Part shown: in pieces, positions 36,764-45,703 of the stretch | Layout: each line of letters starts with the position of its first letter | Position numbering within the stretch: position 1 is the first letter of the stretch | Assembly (NCBI RefSeq): GCF_010500865.1 | Contig: NZ_JAAAWN010000016.1 | Span: 24,748-88,747 of the forward strand | DNA from: Alteromonas profundi | GTDB lineage: Bacteria; Pseudomonadota; Gammaproteobacteria; Enterobacterales; Alteromonadaceae | DNA length: 64,000 bases | Reading direction: 5' to 3' | Made by a program: the position numbers and the translations under genes | The notes under the pieces: generated by a model | The model's database searches: none | Told to the model about the DNA's origin: nothing | The model's input: only the letters and a program-made list of their open reading frames with translations

Positions 36764-38227
36764 ATGCAAGATGTGAAAAAAGTAAAAATGATATCGATGG
36801 GTCTTCAGAAGAGAATTTGGTTCCTCGTCGGTATCTTATTCATCACAGCAGGCACACAAATAACTCTTAGCATTCAGGCTGTAAACTCTCTGAAAGGCTT
36901 AAGTAATAGTGCAGACCTTTATGGGTGGGGGCGTACGTTAGCGCAGAAACAACTTAACTTGGCTCTGATGGAGCTACAGCAAAATGATTCAGCGCATACT
37001 AGAACAAGTAAACTTGAAAGCGAAATAGCTTCACTTTCAGGGGAAATTGACGCTCGCTTTGAAATATTAAGAAAAGGAGAGCCAAAACTGGGTATCCAAC
37101 CCACCGATGATCCTGAGCTACTATCTCGTCTAGAAGAAGGAGAGCAACAGTGGCAATCGCGCACAAGACCGTTATTTCAAAAACTGATCTCTGAAGAAAA
37201 TATTGGTTCAAAAACTCAAATGATTGCGTTGCTAACTCAGGAGACTGACGTTTTCATTGAAAGGATACAGGCGTCAATATCACGTTTTAATGATATCTCT
37301 GAAGACAGGATTGCTTATGCCAATAACTTGCAAATAATATTTGTATTTATTTACATGGTTGCCGCAGGCTTAATTGTATGGGTTACCAAACCGCTGCTTA
37401 AGACTTTGGGAGAGACAGTAGGGGCGTTAGGAAGTGGTGCTTCAGAAATTCTAGCAAGTACAGCACAACAATCAGCTGGTGCGAAAGAACAAGCCGCAGC
37501 GATTGCACAAACGACTTCAACTGTCGAAGAACTTTTGCAAAGCGCCAATCAAACCGCTAGCAAAGCTAAGATCGTAAGCGAGTCGGCGGAAAGCGCATCG
37601 AAGTTGGGACAAGATGGTGTTCAAGGTGTCGAAGCGAGTGTTTATGCGCTTGCGCGTGTACGCGAACAAAGCGATGCAATGGCACGAAAGATACTCGACT
37701 TAGCTGACAGTGCGAAATCGATTGGCGACATCGTGGAAGTTGTATCAGAAATATCAGAACAGACAAATATATTAAGTATCAACGCCGGCATCGAAGCTTC
37801 TAGAGCCGGGGAACATGGTCTTGGCTTTAGCGTGGTAGCGAAGGAAGTGAAAGAGTTGGCTTTAGAGTCGAAAAAGTCCATGGCTGACATAAACGAGATA
37901 CTCGAACAAATTAAATCTTCCGCTAATCAAGCCGTGCTTGGCGTTGAACAGGAAAGTAAGTTAATAGACGAGTCTACAGAGACAGTAAATAACGCTGGAA
38001 TAATAATTACAGACCTGGTTGAGGCGATAAATACAAACGCTCAAGCAGCAATACAAATATCTGCCGCTTCTGGCCAGCAAGTCAACGCAATAACACAAAT
38101 TAAGCAAGCAATGGATGATGTAAAGCTTGCTACACAGCAAACTGTATCCGCTTCGAAGCAAAATGAGCAAGTAGCAGGGACTTTATCGGATTTAGGAACA
38201 AAGCTTCGTGATATTGTAAAAGGATGA
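36764..38227 (+). CDS. Methyl-accepting chemotaxis protein (WspA position)
   Basis: A 487-residue MCP with transmembrane helices at about residues 19-39 and 190-212, a short periplasmic four-helix-bundle-like sensor between them, and no obvious HAMP domain. The cytoplasmic signalling tip reads EQTNILSINAGIEASRAGEHGLGFSVVAKEVKELA, close to the standard hairpin but with Ser and Gly substitutions. No CheR-docking pentapeptide is visible at the C-terminus. In Wsp systems the MCP gene comes first; here it is fourth, after the two cheW genes. Confidence 0.9.
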   Translation: MQDVKKVKMISMGLQKRIWFLVGILFITAGTQITLSIQAVNSLKGLSNSADLYGWGRTLAQKQLNLALMELQQNDSAHTRTSKLESEIASLSGEIDARFEILRKGEPKLGIQPTDDPELLSRLEEGEQQWQSRTRPLFQKLISEENIGSKTQMIALLTQETDVFIERIQASISRFNDISEDRIAYANNLQIIFVFIYMVAAGLIVWVTKPLLKTLGETVGALGSGASEILASTAQQSAGAKEQAAAIAQTTSTVEELLQSANQTASKAKIVSESAESASKLGQDGVQGVEASVYALARVREQSDAMARKILDLADSAKSIGDIVEVVSEISEQTNILSINAGIEASRAGEHGLGFSVVAKEVKELALESKKSMADINEILEQIKSSANQAVLGVEQESKLIDESTETVNNAGIIITDLVEAINTNAQAAIQISAASGQQVNAITQIKQAMDDVKLATQQTVSASKQNEQVAGTLSDLGTKLRDIVKG

Positions 38228-38231
38228 TCTC

Positions 38232-40283
38232 ATGAATGAAGAGGAGCTTCAAAAGCGACTAATTGAGACGTTTCATCTAGAAATGGACGAGCATTTACAA
38301 GTGATGTCCGAAGTTATACCAGGGATGAAATTCAATAGCCGAGATGAAGATAAGCTAAATTTGCTATTCAGGGCAGCTCACAGTTTAAAGGGCGCAGCGA
38401 GGTCAGTTGGAAATAGTCAGGTGGAGGATATTTGCCACGTTTTCGAGAGTTTCCTTTCAGAACTCAAAAAGTCCGATAAGCTTATCTCCAAAGATGATTT
38501 AGCTACTGCACTAAAAAACTTAACAGCGCTTAAAAGACTTAGAAATTCTAACAGCGGAGAGCAAATATTACCAAAAGACAATGATTTAAGTAAATCATTG
38601 CAACAAGATGAAGAGGAAACTCAGCGTTCATTAGTTCGTGGTGCGGTCAATTATGCGAACGAGTCAATACGCCTACCCTCATTTATTCTTGATGATTTAC
38701 TGGCAAATACGTCGGAGCTTAAGTTACTTGTGAGCTCGGGAAACTCTGTACTCGAAAATATAGGGAAAGTAGAAAAAGTTTTATCTCATCTTTGCACGTC
38801 CAATCGTACAGAGGCTATACAAGATATAGACAAAGCAAGTAAAATGCTTTCATCCCTTAAAGAGCAAACAAAAAAAATATCCTCAGAATTACAAAATCGA
38901 CTTAAAACCCTAGAAAAAGTTGTTCTTAAATCTCGACTGAAACCTATCTCTGATGCGTGCGAGCCGGTACAGGCTTTTCTTCGTTCGGAGGAGCGGACGG
39001 TAAATTTTGAAGCTCGAGGAGTTCATCACAGTACTGACAGATACATCGTTGAACGCTTAACAACAGTATTGATGCATTTAGCCAGAAACTCAATAGAGCA
39101 TGGTTTTGAAGATACCCAAGAAAGGGTACGCCAAGGGAAGGCCCCACACTGTAAAATAGAAATTGAGGTTCGCAAGGAAGGGCGGAACATTAGGTTACTG
39201 TATGCAGATGATGGTAAAGGTATCGACCGCGATCGCTTAAGAAAAGCGATTGTTGGGCTTGGTGACGTGTCCCTAAATGACGATATCAACCTGAATGTAC
39301 TATTTCAGCCGGGTGTATCCACCAGTGAAAAAGTCTCAAAAGTCTCTGGTCGTGGGGTTGGCTTATATGCTGTCCAATGTGCAATTTCGGAAATGAGGGG
39401 GAGCATCGCAGTAGAGTCGACGCCAGGGAATGGTATACAATTTGACTTGGTTATCCCACAAGACTTAGCTAATTTCGACGTATTAATAGCAACTGTAGCT
39501 GATACCAATATCGCAATAGACCCCAATCATATTGAGTATACTTGCTCGCTACCTTCATCATACAAATATAAAAATGTCCATAACCATTTAATTGAGATAG
39601 AAGGCAAAACTTACCCTATCATTGAACTACCACCAATATTCATTGGAAAGGCGACCCTAGCTAAAGCAGCTATTGTTTTAAAGCACAATTCACATAAATA
39701 TGTTCTCATAGTTGACCAGTTAATAGGGCTAGAATCCGTAATCGTCAGAACCCTATTTGAACAGATTGGAGAAAGCCCCGGTCTGAGCGGAGCAGCTATT
39801 CGTGATGGCAGGGATATCGCTCTTCTTATTGATGTCGCGCACGTTGTAAGTTTTAATTTAACAAGTCCTACACGCCGAGGTTTTACCGAGAACACTAATA
39901 TTATTAATAAAAACTCGCGTACTGTGTTAGTAGTAGAAGACTCTATAACAACCAGAATTTTGGAAATCGCAATACTGGAAGAGGCTGGTTATAAAGTGTT
40001 GTCTGCGGAAGATGGAGAAAAAGCGTTGGCACTCCTTCACGCAAATAATATCGACCTTGTTGTTAGTGATGTTGATATGCCCATTATGAATGGATTCGAG
40101 TTAACTCGAAAAATCAGAGCTACTTCTGCTCTTAAAAGCATACCGGTAATCCTACTTACAGCAAGAGAAAACTCGAGTGATAAATTAGCAGGTTTAGAGG
40201 CTGGTGCTAACGCTTATATGAAGAAAGGGCAGTTTGATCAGTCAGGCCTTTTAGAGATAATTAAAGGATTAATTGGCCAGTGA
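38232..40283 (+). CDS. CheA-REC hybrid kinase (WspE-like)
   Basis: A 683-residue protein. It has an N-terminal Hpt domain (phosphoacceptor His50 in FRAAHSLKGAARSVG), a helical linker without a clear P2 domain, a CheA-type HATPase (LARNSIEHGFED, DDGKGIDRDRLR, SGRGVGLYAV), a CheW-like domain (about 400-530) and a C-terminal receiver (about 560-680; DLVVSDVDMPIMNG). This architecture is that of WspE. Its stop overlaps the CheB start (GTGA). It should phosphorylate CheB and a diffusible regulator; the only candidates nearby are the REC-EAL and the REC proteins at 41-43 kb. Confidence 0.92.
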   Translation: MNEEELQKRLIETFHLEMDEHLQVMSEVIPGMKFNSRDEDKLNLLFRAAHSLKGAARSVGNSQVEDICHVFESFLSELKKSDKLISKDDLATALKNLTALKRLRNSNSGEQILPKDNDLSKSLQQDEEETQRSLVRGAVNYANESIRLPSFILDDLLANTSELKLLVSSGNSVLENIGKVEKVLSHLCTSNRTEAIQDIDKASKMLSSLKEQTKKISSELQNRLKTLEKVVLKSRLKPISDACEPVQAFLRSEERTVNFEARGVHHSTDRYIVERLTTVLMHLARNSIEHGFEDTQERVRQGKAPHCKIEIEVRKEGRNIRLLYADDGKGIDRDRLRKAIVGLGDVSLNDDINLNVLFQPGVSTSEKVSKVSGRGVGLYAVQCAISEMRGSIAVESTPGNGIQFDLVIPQDLANFDVLIATVADTNIAIDPNHIEYTCSLPSSYKYKNVHNHLIEIEGKTYPIIELPPIFIGKATLAKAAIVLKHNSHKYVLIVDQLIGLESVIVRTLFEQIGESPGLSGAAIRDGRDIALLIDVAHVVSFNLTSPTRRGFTENTNIINKNSRTVLVVEDSITTRILEIAILEEAGYKVLSAEDGEKALALLHANNIDLVVSDVDMPIMNGFELTRKIRATSALKSIPVILLTARENSSDKLAGLEAGANAYMKKGQFDQSGLLEIIKGLIGQ

Positions 40284-41326
40284 AAAAAATTCGATTGCTC
40301 ATAGTTGAAGACTCCCCTACTGTTTGCGTTTATCTTGGACTCATTTTTGCTGAATACGATGATATTGAAATAGTTGCTGTTGCTAAAAACGGTCGAGAAG
40401 GCATAAATTTCACCATAGATTTTAGGCCCGACATTGTTTTGATGGACTTGCATATGCCCGAAGTTGATGGTTTTGCGGCTACTCACGAAATCATGAGCCG
40501 ATGTCCAACGCCTATAATTATTATAACGGCGACAGGTGATCCTCAAGACAAATTTTTATCAATCAAAGCATTGGAGTGCGGTGCTGTAGGTCTTCTAGAA
40601 AAGCCTGCTGGCCTTAATCACGGTAACTCGAAAAAACAGGTGACACACCTCATAAACCATATTAGAGCCTTATCAGATGTAAAGACCGTACAATTTAGAA
40701 GAAAGTATAAAACTCATCAAAAAAAAGACCTTGAAAGAGAAATCAAGCGCACGCACTCAATTATTGCTATTGCAACCTCAACCGGGGGGCCCCAGGCTTT
40801 GGCAAAAATATTGACCAATCTCGACGATACTTTTCCGCTACCAATTTTGCTTGTGCAACACATAGCACCGGATTTTGCGAATGGGTTTGCGGAATGGTTG
40901 CAATCTGTAACGAAACTAAAAGTGATTGTAGCCAAAGGGGGAGAGCGCATTTACAGTGGTAAAGTTTATCTCTGCACAAATGACAGCCACATTGGAATTA
41001 CTTCTAACGAGCGTATTTTTTTGAGTAGTTCGCCAGCGATAAATGGGTTCAGGCCCTCAGCAAACTATCTGTTTGAGTCTGTAGGTAGAGCGTTAGGTGA
41101 TAAATCACTGGCTTTAATACTGACAGGTATGGGAAATGATGGAATAAAGGGGCTCACTAGTTTAAAGCAAGCGGGAGGATACGTAGTTGCACAAGATGAA
41201 TCCTCTTCGGTGGTTTTTGGTATGCCTAAAGCAGCCATTGATGCCAACTTGGCAGACGATATTTTCGAGTTAAATGAAATAGCTCAATGGTTACATCAAA
41301 TGCAAAATGAACGAAACGACGCATAA
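40280..41326 (+). CDS. CheB methylesterase response regulator (WspF-like)
   Basis: A 348-residue protein with an N-terminal receiver (phosphoacceptor Asp in DIVLMDLHMPEVDG) and a C-terminal methylesterase domain. The catalytic triad is visible as Ser in IATSTGGPQA, His in LVQHIAPDFA and Asp in LTGMGNDG. It starts at a GTG overlapping the CheA-REC stop. It demethylates the MCP and so resets the array; in Pseudomonas, loss of WspF locks the Wsp system on. It is the last gene of the operon and converges with the REC gene at 41369. Confidence 0.93.
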   Translation: MKKIRLLIVEDSPTVCVYLGLIFAEYDDIEIVAVAKNGREGINFTIDFRPDIVLMDLHMPEVDGFAATHEIMSRCPTPIIIITATGDPQDKFLSIKALECGAVGLLEKPAGLNHGNSKKQVTHLINHIRALSDVKTVQFRRKYKTHQKKDLEREIKRTHSIIAIATSTGGPQALAKILTNLDDTFPLPILLVQHIAPDFANGFAEWLQSVTKLKVIVAKGGERIYSGKVYLCTNDSHIGITSNERIFLSSSPAINGFRPSANYLFESVGRALGDKSLALILTGMGNDGIKGLTSLKQAGGYVVAQDESSSVVFGMPKAAIDANLADDIFELNEIAQWLHQMQNERNDA

Positions 41327-41368
41327 ATTACGCTATGTTTTTCATGGAAAAAATGTGGTGAGGGCATA

Positions 41369-41740
41369 TCACAATACGTTATCCACAGTTTGTTTGAGTT
41401 GTTTTGCTCTATAAGGTTTTTGGATAAAATGAGTGCAGGTTGATGAAGAAAAATTTAAATGCTGATCTGAAAACGCAGATGTAAAAATAATAGGTAAATT
41501 AGCGAACTTTTCTCTGGCAAACGCAGCAATTTCTGTTCCTCTTCGACCATTGGGCAAAATAATATCTGTCAAAAGTAATGATATATCTGTTCGAGTAGAA
41601 AGGCATTCGATTGCACTTTCATAGTCATCTTTAACAATAACCTCGTAGCCACTGCTTTTGAGAATATATGCGGCAACATCGGATACCATTTTGTTATCTT
41701 CTACAATTAAAATTAATTTATCTAACATGGGACATTTCAT
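41369..41740 (-). CDS. Single-domain response regulator
   Basis: A CheY-like receiver of about 120 residues: VEDNKMVSDVAAYIL, phosphoacceptor Asp in LLLTDIILPNGRRG, Thr/Ser in IIFTSAF and Lys in IQKPYRAKQL. It has no output domain, so it probably shuttles phosphate or acts through protein contact. The start is uncertain, at 41740 or 41728; the upstream frame overlaps the Hpt stop codon. It is last in a three-gene REC-Hpt-REC operon. Confidence 0.82.
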   Translation of the reverse strand: MKCPMLDKLILIVEDNKMVSDVAAYILKSSGYEVIVKDDYESAIECLSTRTDISLLLTDIILPNGRRGTEIAAFAREKFANLPIIFTSAFSDQHLNFSSSTCTHFIQKPYRAKQLKQTVDNVL

Positions 41741-41766
41741 TTTGAACCATTTTCTCCCTCCCCACA

Positions 41767-42135
41767 CTACTTATGCTTGAAAATAAAATTTTCATTTTCA
41801 AGCAGTTTCTTAAGAACTTCCCATTCGTATGCAAGAGCTTGGTTTAAAACGTCATCATCACCCGCTCTCAACTTCTGTTCCAGCAATTCACAGATGCTCA
41901 CGATTCGAATCGCACCAATGAGTTTACTCATTGTTTTCAAACTGTGTGTTGCTCTCTCTAATTCATTGTCGAAAATATTTACGGAGTCAAGAATCTCTTT
42001 AACGAATTCATCTCCCTCATGCAAGAAAGAAGAAAGTGCAGCACGCTGTACTTCAGGAGGCAGCCCCTCATAGTTATAGAAAAAAGTGTTGATGTCTATG
42101 ATTTCTAGACCCCTAACATCATCTATGCTTTTCAC
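41767..42135 (-). CDS. Hpt-domain phosphotransfer protein
   Basis: A 122-residue protein whose core ATHSLKTMSKLIGAIRI is an Hpt signature with the phosphoacceptor His. The remainder is helical. It starts at a GTG overlapping the preceding REC gene by 17 bases, so both are cotranslated. A free Hpt between two receivers points to a multistep phosphorelay, probably linking the hybrid kinase at 30491-33052 to these receivers. Confidence 0.82.
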   Translation of the reverse strand: MKSIDDVRGLEIIDINTFFYNYEGLPPEVQRAALSSFLHEGDEFVKEILDSVNIFDNELERATHSLKTMSKLIGAIRIVSICELLEQKLRAGDDDVLNQALAYEWEVLKKLLENENFIFKHK

Positions 42136-43099
42136 TTTGAACTTCTTTCATAACTGGCTTGCTCAAGACAATCAACCATTTAGAGCGAACCTCCTTAAAT
42201 TGCTTGTTAACGTAATGAGTGTTGCTTGTTTTTGTTGCAAATGTTTCCAACTTTATCTTAGAAAAATCGGATAATCGTTGAAACAAAAGTCGCCATATAC
42301 TATCTGCAGCGTTGCTTTGTTTTAATCCTTTTGCAACATAAAGTATATCGTCAATTGCTAATCTAATATTTTTTATATCCTCGACAATATTTGGATATTT
42401 TTCTGTTGTTCTCTTTCTATGGTGTAACATATTTAATAGATATGTTACATGTTTTAATCGTCTATCTATTTGATGATATCCCGATGAAAGGTCTTCCGGC
42501 CATTTAATAAATGAGTGTTTTTTGACTTCATCAGTTGGATTCGTGGAAATTCTCTTCTTAGCAGTAGGCGGAGGCAGGTTTTTAACAAAAGCCCCTGCAA
42601 ATTCAGTCTTATATGCTTCGCCACTTGTCGACACAATCGCTTTGTAATAATCAGGGCTTTTTAATTGGACATTTCTTTTAAGCGCTTTGCGAACTCTAGC
42701 TCTCACCGTTCCGGCGTTCAAAGGTTTTGCTAGAATGTCACTTATATCGTAAGCCAAGCACATTTGAATTTCTTTTTTGTAAGTGTTACCCGAAAAAATC
42801 AAAATAGGTATATCATGCCTACAAAGGTAACGCCCTTCTCTAATTTTTTTTGCTAACGTCAGACCTGAGGCGTTTTTTAAATGTATATCAATGATGGCCA
42901 AATCAACTTGGGAATTAACTAAAATTGACTCAGCAGCAGAGAAGTCTCCTGTAGTTCTGGTTTCGATATTTGGGATTGGCTTTAAGGTCTCGTACAAGAA
43001 ATGACACATCAAGTTGACATCGTCAACAATTAAAACTAGTTTATCACCATGTGACTTACCTTGTTCTTGCGGGACGACATCTACTTGTTTCCCTTCCAC
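42119..43099 (-). CDS. Response regulator with unknown C-terminal helical domain
   Basis: I start it at the GTG at 43099, which has GGAGG 5 bases upstream. Residues about 20-140 form a receiver (VLIVDDVNLMCHFL, phosphoacceptor Asp in LAIIDIHLKNASG, Lys in LAKPLNAGTV). The C-terminal 190 residues (IKWPEDLSSGYHQIDRRLKH onward) are helical, basic and not recognised. It may be an output domain that binds nucleic acid or protein. Confidence 0.78.
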   Translation of the reverse strand: MEGKQVDVVPQEQGKSHGDKLVLIVDDVNLMCHFLYETLKPIPNIETRTTGDFSAAESILVNSQVDLAIIDIHLKNASGLTLAKKIREGRYLCRHDIPILIFSGNTYKKEIQMCLAYDISDILAKPLNAGTVRARVRKALKRNVQLKSPDYYKAIVSTSGEAYKTEFAGAFVKNLPPPTAKKRISTNPTDEVKKHSFIKWPEDLSSGYHQIDRRLKHVTYLLNMLHHRKRTTEKYPNIVEDIKNIRLAIDDILYVAKGLKQSNAADSIWRLLFQRLSDFSKIKLETFATKTSNTHYVNKQFKEVRSKWLIVLSKPVMKEVQSEKHR

Positions 43100-43472
43100 T
43101 TTCACCTCCAATACAGGGTGTCAAAATATATTAGTTAGTATAATTTTACGTTAATTGTAAAGGGGGGTACATATCTTAATACACAAAACTACTGAACGAA
43201 TACTGCCTTCTTCAATGTGGTTCGAAACCTTCCTTATACTCTATTTTTTGATATCGCTATCTCGTTATATTTTAATTGAGAGTCTGTCTTAAGAACTACA
43301 TGGAAGTTATGACGATCGATATTACTCTTCACTAAATGCGTTTAATGAACGCTCCTCTATGTTGACCGTAAAGAAAAAAATATGGCAGTGTTTACACTAT
43401 TGTAGATAAGGATAGATAAACCAAATAAGTCTAGCTATAAAAGGCTTAGAGAGAGTGACAATTTACAATTGT

Positions 43473-43534
43473 AAAAAAATCCGCACCTAAAATGATGCGG
43501 ATTAAACAATGATTGTCAATAGACAACTTGTAGC
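43473..43534 (-). ncRNA. Candidate small RNA with promoter and intrinsic terminator
   Basis: On the minus strand, AATCCGCA and TGCGGATT (43479-43503) form a hairpin followed by seven T, a strong terminator with no minus-strand gene upstream of it. About 50-90 bases before it are a TAGACA box (43563-43568) and a TATATT box (43541-43546) with a 16-base spacer. The roughly 60-base transcript would contain another small hairpin (GTTGTC-tatt-GACAAT). Prediction only. Confidence 0.35.
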
Positions 43535-43608
43535 CTTGTAAATATAGCATACTTTATACTTTTGTCTAATTGAGCAAAGAGACTTGAAGAGTAGTGGTTA
43601 GGGTGACT

Positions 43609-43943
43609 ACTACGGCAACATACCCCCCCCCCCCCCATTAACCAATAAACCCTTTCTCACCAACCCAGCATAAGAACCCTAGCCGGACTCATTGACTAAA
43701 GCACAAACGAGGACGCCTCACCCACAACAAAAAGACTCACCTCCCACACCACTATACATCCACCAGCCTGCCCCATACTAAACGTGCGTTACTTGTCCAC
43801 TACCTGTGACACACTTTCGCTTACCTCACCTACTCGCTCGCCAATTTCTCACGTTCTACCTGCACAACTGCGCGGAGCGCGCGGCCGCCGCAGCGAAGCT
43901 GCGGGAAGTTTAGCAAGACGGTATAGGGGTATGTTGCCGTAGT
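43609..43943. repeat. Non-coding island bounded by an 18-bp perfect inverted repeat
   Basis: ACTACGGCAACATACCCC at 43609-43626 is repeated in inverse orientation at 43926-43943. The left arm runs into 14 consecutive C (43623-43636). For about 230 bases the plus strand is very poor in G and rich in C and A. Near the right arm there is a GC-rich block with the hairpin CCGCAGC-gaa-GCTGCGG (about 43887-43903). No gene fits. It may be a transfer or replication origin, a single-strand-type mobile element, or an integration site; I cannot decide which. Confidence 0.6.
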
Positions 43944-44042
43944 GATTGGCAGGTGGTTGTGTTTTTTCTTCAGGAACACGCGTACTATGGTCATTCCGTA
44001 CTACACTGGTACCTACCACACCTATTCACATTAAGGACGATT

Positions 44043-44456
44043 ATGAATGTACGCAAATATCTCGTTTTAGGCTCGTTAGCTTTAGCCGGATGCCAGTCTC
44101 CCGTCGATGATATGCTTAACAACAATTTTGTGCAGATAAAGGCTGAGCCAGCACCCTCACAAATCATTGGGTTCTGGACGGGTAACATGGGCCCTTACCT
44201 CGCGAGCCTCAGTTTCGATAAGTCAGGTAACGGGTACTTTTGCTATTCCTACGGAACAGCGGACGTTATTCAAAAGGTCAAATACGCTGAAGACACTATC
44301 TTTATCCAAGATGGAACCAGGTTAACGCTCGACGCCGTTTCTTCTGATGGCCTAAAAGTCTCATCAAATTACTTTGGCAGCACTGTCAGCGAGTTTTACT
44401 CTGATAATGAACGCAAAGAAGCTTCGGAATACTGTTCAACGCAGGTTCGCACATAG
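44043..44456 (+). CDS. Small lipoprotein
   Basis: I use the ATG at 44043 with AAGGAC upstream; the frame opens 30 codons earlier inside the inverted-repeat island. The product has 137 residues, with a lipoprotein signal ending ALAGC (Cys17). The mature part starts the domain with IGFWTGNMGPYLASLSFDKSGNGYFCYS, which resembles the J517_1871-type lipoprotein family of unknown function. Two Cys residues (in YFCYS and EYCST) could form a disulfide. Confidence 0.7.
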   Translation: MNVRKYLVLGSLALAGCQSPVDDMLNNNFVQIKAEPAPSQIIGFWTGNMGPYLASLSFDKSGNGYFCYSYGTADVIQKVKYAEDTIFIQDGTRLTLDAVSSDGLKVSSNYFGSTVSEFYSDNERKEASEYCSTQVRT

Positions 44457-44493
44457 CCACGGAAGCAAGCGCTCCAGCACCGCTTCTACATAT

Positions 44494-44518
44494 AAAAAAG
44501 CCCTCATAAAGAGGGCTT
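44494..44518 (-). terminator. Intrinsic terminator between convergent genes
   Basis: AAGCCCTC (44498-44505) and GAGGGCTT (44511-44518) form an 8-bp stem with a 5-base loop. Read on the minus strand it is followed by six T. It lies between the lipoprotein gene (plus) and the small ORF at 44547 (minus). Confidence 0.75.
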
Positions 44519-44546
44519 GGAATTTAAAGCTAAAAATTACCAGCGA

Positions 44547-44741
44547 TTATTTTCTACTTTGCCAGTACATCTCAATTGTTTTGCATAACCTACTAAAATA
44601 AAAGTATGCAATGACAAGGTAAGCAATTATTGGCTCAACTGAGAACATAGTCTCAATAAAATCGTAACTAATAGAGTTCATGGTTTTCACCAGATGTCTG
44701 TTAGCGCTTGACGCGAGGGCTATGAACTGCCCTTTTTTCAT
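44547..44741 (-). CDS. Possible small membrane protein
   Basis: The frame gives up to 64 residues with one hydrophobic helix (PIIAYLVIAYFYF). An internal ATG at 44681 preceded by GGTGA would give 44 residues and may be the real start. The terminator at 44494-44518 lies just downstream in the right orientation, which supports a transcribed unit. Confidence 0.4.
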   Translation of the reverse strand: MKKGQFIALASSANRHLVKTMNSISYDFIETMFSVEPIIAYLVIAYFYFSRLCKTIEMYWQSRK

Positions 44742-44852
44742 TTTTATTTAATTTTTATCACTGCGATTTTAAATAGCCGGACGCTTCTCAACGTTCAATC
44801 TTATTATACGATACTATGCGCGTTATGCCGCTCTTTTTTTGAACAGATGGAG

Positions 44853-45620
44853 CTAACTCCCTATATTATTTTTCAAAAATGGAAATACATCAGTGTAATC
44901 GAAAAAATCACGCCCAGGTGTTAAGGGCTTTTCGTTTTTCAATGCCCGTTTACTGCTTTCGTACTCTTCCGGCATAAACGTTTTCACTGTCACTACTCGA
45001 GAAACCCCGCCGAATTTATTCGGCTTAATTGTGTAGCTTAAGGGTATATAAAAGCCATCGATAATAATGTATTGCTGTGTTTGAGGAGATAAACCGTTAG
45101 CAATCGCTTTGTATTCATCAAGTGTATACCCCTCATTGTTTGCCCCACTGTTATAACGAGACAATTCAAGCGCGGCAAATAATAATTGGCGAGTAATTCT
45201 CTGCAGAAATTTCCAAAGGTCCGATGGCGTTTTCACCTCGTGACCGCACCGCATAATGAGCCTTACAAGCGAATGTTTTGAAAGCTCTACAAAGAAGACG
45301 CCAGCGCCCATCGACGTTTTAGGATTAGTAAACGTTAAATCAAAGGCAATTTTGTCGTAACTTTCAATTGGCATGCGAGGCGCATTAAGTGATGCCTTAC
45401 TAGAAAACAAAACCCATTCACCCCATATAACTTCCCAATTCTTTGTATCTTTAAAGCGCTGTGAAATCAGTGTGGCTGATGAACGCTCCTTACACCTAGC
45501 AAGTACTGCCTTGCATTGTTTGCGATGGCTACCATGAACCACAAAGTCCGGCTCACTAAACTGATGATGCAGTTTGCGCATGATCCGGTTCACTAATCCT
45601 TTAGCAAGTGATTTATCCAC
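44853..45620 (-). CDS. Hypothetical protein
   Basis: A 255-residue soluble protein, basic in its N-terminal third (RKLHHQFSEPDFVVHGSHRKQCKAV), with mixed alpha/beta pattern afterwards. No signal peptide or membrane segment. The C-terminal region (GRDFFDYTDVFPFL) is aromatic-rich. The family is not recognised, and the neighbours give no clear function. Confidence 0.6.
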   Translation of the reverse strand: MDKSLAKGLVNRIMRKLHHQFSEPDFVVHGSHRKQCKAVLARCKERSSATLISQRFKDTKNWEVIWGEWVLFSSKASLNAPRMPIESYDKIAFDLTFTNPKTSMGAGVFFVELSKHSLVRLIMRCGHEVKTPSDLWKFLQRITRQLLFAALELSRYNSGANNEGYTLDEYKAIANGLSPQTQQYIIIDGFYIPLSYTIKPNKFGGVSRVVTVKTFMPEEYESSKRALKNEKPLTPGRDFFDYTDVFPFLKNNIGS

Positions 45621-45703
45621 CAGCTGACTCCTTTCTAGCCGTTTTAAAATTTGTTCTCGAATTAACTAACTTAACACTATACTTCAGACATAAATTAATC
45701 TTT

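Noticed and set aside
34382..41326. Flagellar chemotaxis operon
   Set aside because: No cheY/cheZ or flagellar genes; CheA carries a receiver and CheR a TPR extension, which are traits of Wsp-like alternative systems.
43623..43636. Run of 14 C treated as assembly artefact
   Set aside because: It cannot be excluded, but the run adjoins a perfect inverted repeat arm, so it is more likely part of that structure; the exact length is uncertain.
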